Positions 4,189 through 8,793 of a DNA stretch of 8,793 bases are shown one piece after another (within the stretch, counting starts at the first letter, position 1; each line of letters opens with the position of its first letter). The translations under genes were made by a program, and so were the position numbers. The notes beneath the pieces were generated by a model. It saw only the letters and a program-made list of their open reading frames with translations. It searched no databases and had not been told where the DNA came from. The DNA is from an uncultured archaeon (GTDB lineage: Archaea; Halobacteriota; Methanosarcinia; Methanotrichales; Methanotrichaceae): assembly GCA_902385025.1 (NCBI GenBank), contig CABMDX010000115.1, positions 1-8,793 of the forward strand, written 5' to 3'.

Positions 4189-6117
4189 ATGCTTCTTCTG
4201 AAGATTAGCGCAAAGGAGAATATTTCTCGAGAAACCGATAGTCAACAATCCAGAGAATCGATAACGCCAGAGCTGATCGACCGTCACTGGTATGAAAATA
4301 TCTATCAGGGCGACCGAATGCCTCAGCTTACGTTAAGAGCGGTAATCATGGGCATGCTTTTGGGCGGATTTATGTCGCTATCAAACCTTTATGTAGGGCT
4401 AAAGACCGGGTGGGGGGTTGGTGTTGCCATTACCGCCTGCATTCTCTCCTACGCCATCTGGACCACCCTACGTAGGCTTTTTCCACGTTTCATAGCCAGC
4501 GATATGTCAATTCTCGAGAATAACGCAATGCAATCCACGGCCTCTTCAGCAGGCTATTCGACCGGCGGAACTATGGTCTCGGCAGTTGCCGCTTATCTCA
4601 TAGTGACTGGCCAACATATAGGCTTCTGGGTACTCTTGGCTTGGACGTTCTTCCTTGCAGTTTTGGGGGTTGTTATGGCCATCCCCATGAAACGGCAGAT
4701 GATCAATATTGAGCAGCTCCGCTTTCCATCGGGAATAGCTGCAGCAACCACCCTCAAGAGCCTCCACTTAAGAGGCGAGGAGGCCGTTCTTCAGGCGCGA
4801 GCACTCTTCTGTGCAGGCGGAGTGGGAATGGTGATCGCCTGGATGCGAGATGCTATGTCCCTCATCACTCCAAAGTTTAGCATCCCTGCTCTCCTCGATA
4901 TTCCTCTCCTGAGCATTGCCGGCGTTCCTGCTATTCAGTACACTTTTGCCTTTGAAGGTTCGCTCTTGCTGGCCGCGGCAGGGGCCATAATGGGCTTTAA
5001 GGTAGCGTGGAGCATGATGGTGGGTGCTGTCTTCAACTACGGCTTCTTGGCTCCCTATGTCTATAACCAATTCAATCATATCGATCCGGCTTCAGGCCTT
5101 GTCGTCCATGACGCCATCACAGCGCTTGGCTATAGGGGCATAGTCTCCTGGTCTATGTGGACTGGAGCTGCGATCATGGTCTCGTCTGGCATCTTTTCCT
5201 TTGCCATGCAAGGGAGGACGGCATTGCGAGCTTTCACTTCTTTCGGTAACAGGAAAGCCTCGCAAAGGGAAGAGAGTCCCTTAGACAGGATCGAGGTTCC
5301 CAATTCCTGGTTTATATTCGGAACTATCATATCGGGCGCAGCCTGCGTATTCATCCTCCATTATGCATTCCATACAGCATTCTGGATGGGCATCCCGGTC
5401 ATTGTGATGACCTTCTTTCTGGGCCTGGTGGCCTGTAGGGCAACTGGCGAGACAGATACTACTCCTCTCGGAGCCATGGGCAAGATCACCCAGCTAACTT
5501 ACGGAATACTCGCGCCTGCTGACATGGTCACTAATCTTATGACCGCCGGAGTCACCGCCGGTGCAGCCGGCTCCTCTGCCGACCTATTGACCGATTTGAA
5601 GTGCGGATACTTACTAGGCGCAAATCCCCGAAAGCAGTTTTTGGCCCAGCTTCTAGGGGTCTTTGCCGGAACCGCAATAGTGGTTCCTGCATTTTATCTC
5701 ATCGTTCCGCAGGTTTCGGTGCTCGGCAGCGAACGATTTCCTGCGCCTGCTGCCCAGGTTTGGGCAGGAGTGGCAATGATGCTCTCCAAGGGTCTGGCGT
5801 CACTGCATCCGGCAGCTCAGTGGGGGCTCATGATCGGCCTTCTGATCGGGATAGTCATTCCTCTCTTGGAGATATACTCGCCTCGTAGCATTAAGCCTTT
5901 TATTCCGTCCGCTATGGGCCTGGGGCTGGCTCTCGTCATCCCTGAGTGGAACTCCATTTCCATATTTATCGGGGCTATATTGGCCCTCTCATTTGCGAAG
6001 CAGAGGCCTGTTCTCGCCAGCATCTACACTATCCCCGTGGCTTCGGGCATCATTGCTGGCGAGAGCCTGATGGGAGTGGCGATCGCCCTTCTAGCTGCCC
6101 TCAAAATAATCGGCTAG
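4189..6117 (+). CDS. OPT-family oligopeptide transporter
   Basis: OPT proteins import oligopeptides or metal-chelate complexes by proton-coupled symport in the cytoplasmic membrane. The 642-residue product is polytopic, with hydrophobic segments almost throughout. It shows family landmarks: PQLTLRAV (about 45-52) leading into the first helix, GLKTGWGVGVAITACILS (70-87), NNAMQSTASSAGYSTGG (111-127), RFPSGIAAATTLKSL (178-192), and the C-terminal GYLLGANPRKQFLAQLLG block. Length is usual for prokaryotic OPT proteins. The start at 4189 has a G-rich GGGATGGGG just upstream; a start at 4318 would remove the acidic cytoplasmic N-terminus. An 11-codon frame (4166-4201) overlaps the start. Only 31 bases separate it from the secreted peptidase gene, so they form an operon and peptides are the likely substrate; the substrate itself cannot be read from sequence. 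Confidence 0.93.
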   Translation: MLLLKISAKENISRETDSQQSRESITPELIDRHWYENIYQGDRMPQLTLRAVIMGMLLGGFMSLSNLYVGLKTGWGVGVAITACILSYAIWTTLRRLFPRFIASDMSILENNAMQSTASSAGYSTGGTMVSAVAAYLIVTGQHIGFWVLLAWTFFLAVLGVVMAIPMKRQMINIEQLRFPSGIAAATTLKSLHLRGEEAVLQARALFCAGGVGMVIAWMRDAMSLITPKFSIPALLDIPLLSIAGVPAIQYTFAFEGSLLLAAAGAIMGFKVAWSMMVGAVFNYGFLAPYVYNQFNHIDPASGLVVHDAITALGYRGIVSWSMWTGAAIMVSSGIFSFAMQGRTALRAFTSFGNRKASQREESPLDRIEVPNSWFIFGTIISGAACVFILHYAFHTAFWMGIPVIVMTFFLGLVACRATGETDTTPLGAMGKITQLTYGILAPADMVTNLMTAGVTAGAAGSSADLLTDLKCGYLLGANPRKQFLAQLLGVFAGTAIVVPAFYLIVPQVSVLGSERFPAPAAQVWAGVAMMLSKGLASLHPAAQWGLMIGLLIGIVIPLLEIYSPRSIKPFIPSAMGLGLALVIPEWNSISIFIGAILALSFAKQRPVLASIYTIPVASGIIAGESLMGVAIALLAALKIIG

Positions 6118-6148
6118 CAAAAAAACAAAATCTGAAAGGGAATAACAT

Positions 6149-8092
6149 ATGAACGATTCGATATATATTGGAAAAATCGCCATATTTGCGATCATGGCAG
6201 TCGTCTTGGCGATTCCCGCGAGCGCTGCAGAGCCTCTGAACGCCAGAGAGAATATCACTGCATCTCACATCGAGGTCCGCAATGTCACAACCACATGGGA
6301 TCTATCATTTCTCTACAAGGACAAAGACGCTGCAAAGGAAGAGTATCAGAGGTTGAACCTATCCACCGAGCAGATCAACCAGAGTTTCCGGCCAAGGTTT
6401 GCTCTCCTGACCGGGAAAGTGCTGCTGGATTACATTGAGAGTGATAAGAACTTTTCCAAATCGATGAACGTTCTATATGCCTATGCCAATGCGCAAAACA
6501 GCTTGAACGTCAATGATAAGTTCTTCCAGGACTTCCTTTCCGATGTTCAGAATTTGTCCAGCCAGTACAAAAAGGCCACTTCCTTCGCCGATGTGAAGCT
6601 AAAGTCGCTGCCGAGATCGGAATGGGAGAGACTCTTTGCAGAGGAGCCAGGGTTAGAGAAATATCGCCCATACCTTGAGGCTGGTTACATCCGATTTGTA
6701 GATCACCGTCCCAAGAACGAGACTCAAGCAGCATATATAGCCGATCTTTCCAACCAGCTCATGAAGCTGGATACCAAAGCCGAGGAGTTAATCACCAATA
6801 ATGTCACCCAAGCCGGGAACATAACTCTTAGCAACGGAAAGCAGTTTGCCGTCAACTCCACATCTTATTATGACCTTCTCATGACTAGCATGGACAGGAG
6901 CGACCGGAAGAATTGCTATGATAAGCGATATTACCATCTCTTCAATGAATCAGACGTGATGGGGGTCGTCTATGCAAATAAATCTGAGCTTGACGATGAA
7001 TACGCCCGGCAGCTGAACTACTCCGATGCCTATGACGCCATGATGTTTGACTCCTATCTGAATGCATCACAGATAGATGATATGAACCAGGTATTCAAGG
7101 ACCGAAAAGGAGATTTCGATGGATATTATGAGTTCCGAAGGGCCAGGATGGGCGTGGATCGTCTGGCACCGTATGACCTATTCCTTCAGCTCATGAAGAA
7201 TCCTGACAAGAGAACCAGTTACATAGATGCCTTAAAGGAGATCGAGGCATCGCTTGCCCTGATGAACCCTGCGTTCGACCAGGCATTCATAAAGACTGTC
7301 ACAAGCAACTCCGTGGATGTTTATCCGAATCCGGATCACGGGAAACAATCGATAAAATATGCCCAGGACCTATGCGCTTTAAAGCGCTCTGCACTTGTGT
7401 TTCTTAACTATAATGGGCTGATCGATGACAAATCCACGATAGCTCACGAGATGGGCCATGCCATCGATTTTTACCTCATGGGGCAATCTGTGGATTATTT
7501 GTATTGCGGCGGCACTATTTACGAGATGGAGATCCCTTCTACATTCGATGAGGAGCTTTTCGTCGATTATGCCATCAAGAACTACGATAGAGATACTGCC
7601 ATTGCGGTTCTGGCCAATCGTATCAGCACATATGCCAATTCATTCACCTTCCAGACAATGATCACCGAGTTCGAACACAAAGCCCATCAGCTTGTCAGCC
7701 AGAAGAAGAACGTGAATGGTTCAGATCTGAACGTCCTTTGGACGAACCTGGAGAATGAGTATAAGAGCGATAAGGTTGCCTACTACTCCCAGAGCGAGCC
7801 CAGGTGGACCTATGTGAGCCACATCTACTTCACAGATAACTACTACACATTCAACTACGCGCTGTCCGAGGCCATAACCCTGTCACTCTTCAAGATGTAC
7901 AAGGAGAATCCTGCAAAATTCAACGAGAACTACACCGCATATCTATCGGCAGGCACCACAATGACACCTTCTGTGAAGCTCAAAAAGTACTTTGGGCTGG
8001 AGATCAACAAGAAGCTCTTTGAAGACGCTATGGACATAGTGAAGCTCAGAGTAAATCAGCTTGAAGAATTGGACAAAGGAAAGACGAGCTAG
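6149..8092 (+). CDS. Secreted M3-family zinc metallopeptidase (oligoendopeptidase F-like)
   Basis: M3 peptidases cut short peptides with a zinc ion held by HExxH and a downstream Glu. The 647-residue product has HEMGH at 433-437 and E461 in EIPSTFDE as the third ligand, and the conserved C-terminal tyrosine-rich segment (DNYYTFNYALSEA). The PepF-like N-terminal half precedes it. Unlike typical cytosolic PepF it begins with a signal peptide: a hydrophobic segment from about residue 10 ending PASA at 23-26, with cleavage likely after residue 26. I count about 16 N-x-S/T sequons spread along the chain (for example ENIT, RNVT, LNLS, NNVT, GNIT), suggesting an N-glycosylated extracellular enzyme. 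AAAGGGA ends 7 bases before the ATG. It is second in the operon after the OPT transporter and followed by a terminator, consistent with external peptide digestion feeding import. Confidence 0.93.
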   Translation: MNDSIYIGKIAIFAIMAVVLAIPASAAEPLNARENITASHIEVRNVTTTWDLSFLYKDKDAAKEEYQRLNLSTEQINQSFRPRFALLTGKVLLDYIESDKNFSKSMNVLYAYANAQNSLNVNDKFFQDFLSDVQNLSSQYKKATSFADVKLKSLPRSEWERLFAEEPGLEKYRPYLEAGYIRFVDHRPKNETQAAYIADLSNQLMKLDTKAEELITNNVTQAGNITLSNGKQFAVNSTSYYDLLMTSMDRSDRKNCYDKRYYHLFNESDVMGVVYANKSELDDEYARQLNYSDAYDAMMFDSYLNASQIDDMNQVFKDRKGDFDGYYEFRRARMGVDRLAPYDLFLQLMKNPDKRTSYIDALKEIEASLALMNPAFDQAFIKTVTSNSVDVYPNPDHGKQSIKYAQDLCALKRSALVFLNYNGLIDDKSTIAHEMGHAIDFYLMGQSVDYLYCGGTIYEMEIPSTFDEELFVDYAIKNYDRDTAIAVLANRISTYANSFTFQTMITEFEHKAHQLVSQKKNVNGSDLNVLWTNLENEYKSDKVAYYSQSEPRWTYVSHIYFTDNYYTFNYALSEAITLSLFKMYKENPAKFNENYTAYLSAGTTMTPSVKLKKYFGLEINKKLFEDAMDIVKLRVNQLEELDKGKTS

Positions 8093-8106
8093 ATTTTGAA
8101 GAGAAT

Positions 8107-8134
8107 GGCTCGGCTCTGGCCGAGTCCCTTTTTT
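8107..8134 (+). terminator. Terminator of the transporter-peptidase operon
   Basis: GGCTCGGC (8107-8114) pairs with GCCGAGTCC (8119-8127) with a single bulged T, and six T residues follow at 8129-8134. It begins 15 bases after the peptidase stop. Confidence 0.75.
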
Positions 8135-8210
8135 ATCAGACTGTGCCTAAAAATGGTGAGGTCAGATTTAAAGTCATCTGAAGTAAAATTGATATCTATA
8201 AAGCTAAAAG

Positions 8211-8302
8211 TGCGGGGGACGGGAGTCGAATCCGCGAACACCTTCGTGACAGGGTCCTAAGCCGTAATGCCAATCTAGGAGCCAGTGACTCCCCTGGCCC
8301 GC
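8211..8302 (-). tRNA. Degenerate tRNA-Leu(UAG)-like gene, possibly a pseudogene
   Basis: On the minus strand 5' GCGGG pairs with CCCGC plus discriminator A at the 3' end; a TTCGACT T-loop, a variable arm (CAC-GAAG-GTG) and a CTTAGGA loop with anticodon UAG (8257-8259 on the plus strand) point to a class II tRNA-Leu. Several features are wrong: acceptor pairs 6 and 7 are C-C, the near-invariant T-stem pair 53-61 is A-C, the anticodon stem has a mismatch, and the 5' half does not form a normal D-arm, although a D-loop-like AGATTGGCATTA is present just before the anticodon stem. No TATA box lies in the 50 bases upstream. It may be a decayed or recombined tRNA; an unusual intron is the alternative. 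Confidence 0.5.
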
Positions 8303-8532
8303 CAATAGAATCGGGGCTGGCTGGCCAAAACGGCCTATGCCTCGAAGAATGAGTGAGCTGCCTATTTTCTCTTCTTCAACGATAGTTATATTCGATTCTC
8401 TGATATTGATAGTAATTGGCTTTTCGCCAGAGTTTAAATACCCATTTGCATCCGAATGGCTGGCGAATGGACCCCATCTAAAAGGACCATTCAAGCGCAA
8501 GATTTATCCAAATTAAGCCCTTTCGAAGAGCC
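8303..8532 (+). promoter_or_regulatory. CRISPR leader region
   Basis: About 230 bases without a coding gene precede the first repeat. TTTAAATA at 8433-8440 is a good archaeal TATA element for transcription into the array. GAATGGACC (8465-8473) and GGACCATTC (8484-8492) form a near-perfect inverted repeat between that element and the array, and GAATGG is also repeated directly just upstream (8454-8459). These are candidate leader motifs for array transcription or spacer acquisition; placement of the leader on this side follows from the repeat orientation. Confidence 0.55.
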
Positions 8533-8793
8533 ATCACAAAGCCTATCCCGATGAAAAGGGAACTGAAAGAGTTCATTCGGGTGCTTGAGGCCATGCAGTG
8601 CGAGGCCAATCACAAAGCCTATCCCGATGAAAAGGGAACTGAAAGAGGACGTGGATGCATCGGCCAGGATCGCCGCATTTGATCACAAAGCCTATCCCGA
8701 TGAAAAGGGAACTGAAAGAGCCATAGCGGCACCGGGCCGGGTTACTTGCGTCAGATCACAAAGCCTATCCCGATGAAAAGGGAACTGAAAGAA
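8533..8793 (+). CRISPR. CRISPR array, first four repeats and three spacers; continues beyond the window
   Basis: Four identical 37-nt repeats begin ATCACAAAGCCTATCCCG and end GGGAACTGAAAG, at 8533-8569, 8609-8645, 8682-8718 and 8755-8791. Spacers are 39, 36 and 36 nt (8570-8608, 8646-8681, 8719-8754). All four repeats are followed by A, so the repeat may be 38 nt. The 3' end ACTGAAAG resembles the ATTGAAAC/G tag of type I-A/I-B and III repeats, which sets transcription rightwards; TCCC and GGGA inside the repeat could form a 4-bp stem. Identical repeats fit the leader-proximal end. No cas genes are in the window, so the type cannot be fixed. The spacers are more GC-rich than the leader. Confidence 0.97.

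Noticed and set aside
3971..4201. 76-codon plus-strand frame between the IS element and the transporter
   Set aside because: Its start lies in the orphan IS end and it passes through the hairpin and the TATA element; the peptide resembles the translated IS end, not a conserved protein.
5601..5888. 95-codon plus-strand frame inside the transporter gene
   Set aside because: It is an alternative-frame shadow with Ser/Arg/Cys-rich sequence inside a certain gene.
8240..8256. tRNA-Asp reading using the CTGTCAC loop next to the UAG loop
   Set aside because: The flanking 5-bp anticodon stem would have only one or no Watson-Crick pairs, while the CTTAGGA loop has a mostly paired stem and a class II variable arm after it.

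Overview
The window looks like accessory chromosome of a methanogenic archaeon. The evidence is a stand-alone NifB, an archaeal-type SRP19, TATA-like elements ahead of several genes with few bacterial -35/-10 patterns, a secreted peptidase dense in N-glycosylation sequons, and a CRISPR repeat ending in ACTGAAAG. Gene content and the moderate base composition suggest a Methanothrix/Methanosaeta-like member of the Methanosarcinia; this is inference, not a database result.

Layout: positions 1-218 hold no certain gene, but contain a striking nested palindrome (114-163) and the terminator of nifB. nifB (minus) and srp19 (plus) are divergent around a short AT-rich promoter region. Positions 1554-2020 are mostly without a clear gene, apart from a possible 37-residue protein on the minus strand. 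A ketopantoate reductase gene (panE type) starts at 2021 and is cut at about codon 131 by an IS3-family element (2414-3709) with two overlapping transposase frames. The 3' part of panE is not found beyond the element, and there is no target duplication, so the insertion has been followed by deletion or rearrangement.

Between the element and the transporter gene lie three things: a 30-codon membrane-peptide gene on the minus strand with a near-perfect Shine-Dalgarno sequence, a diverged solitary copy of the IS left end, and a strong hairpin. Then come two co-directional genes 31 bases apart, an OPT-family oligopeptide transporter and a signal-peptide-bearing M3 (PepF/thimet-type) metallopeptidase. 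Together they read as a peptide-scavenging unit: the peptidase cuts oligopeptides outside the cell and the transporter imports the products. A hairpin plus T-tract terminator follows.

The right end carries a degenerate tRNA-Leu(UAG)-like gene on the minus strand, a leader of about 230 bases, and the first four repeats and three spacers of a CRISPR array that runs off the window. No cas genes are visible here.
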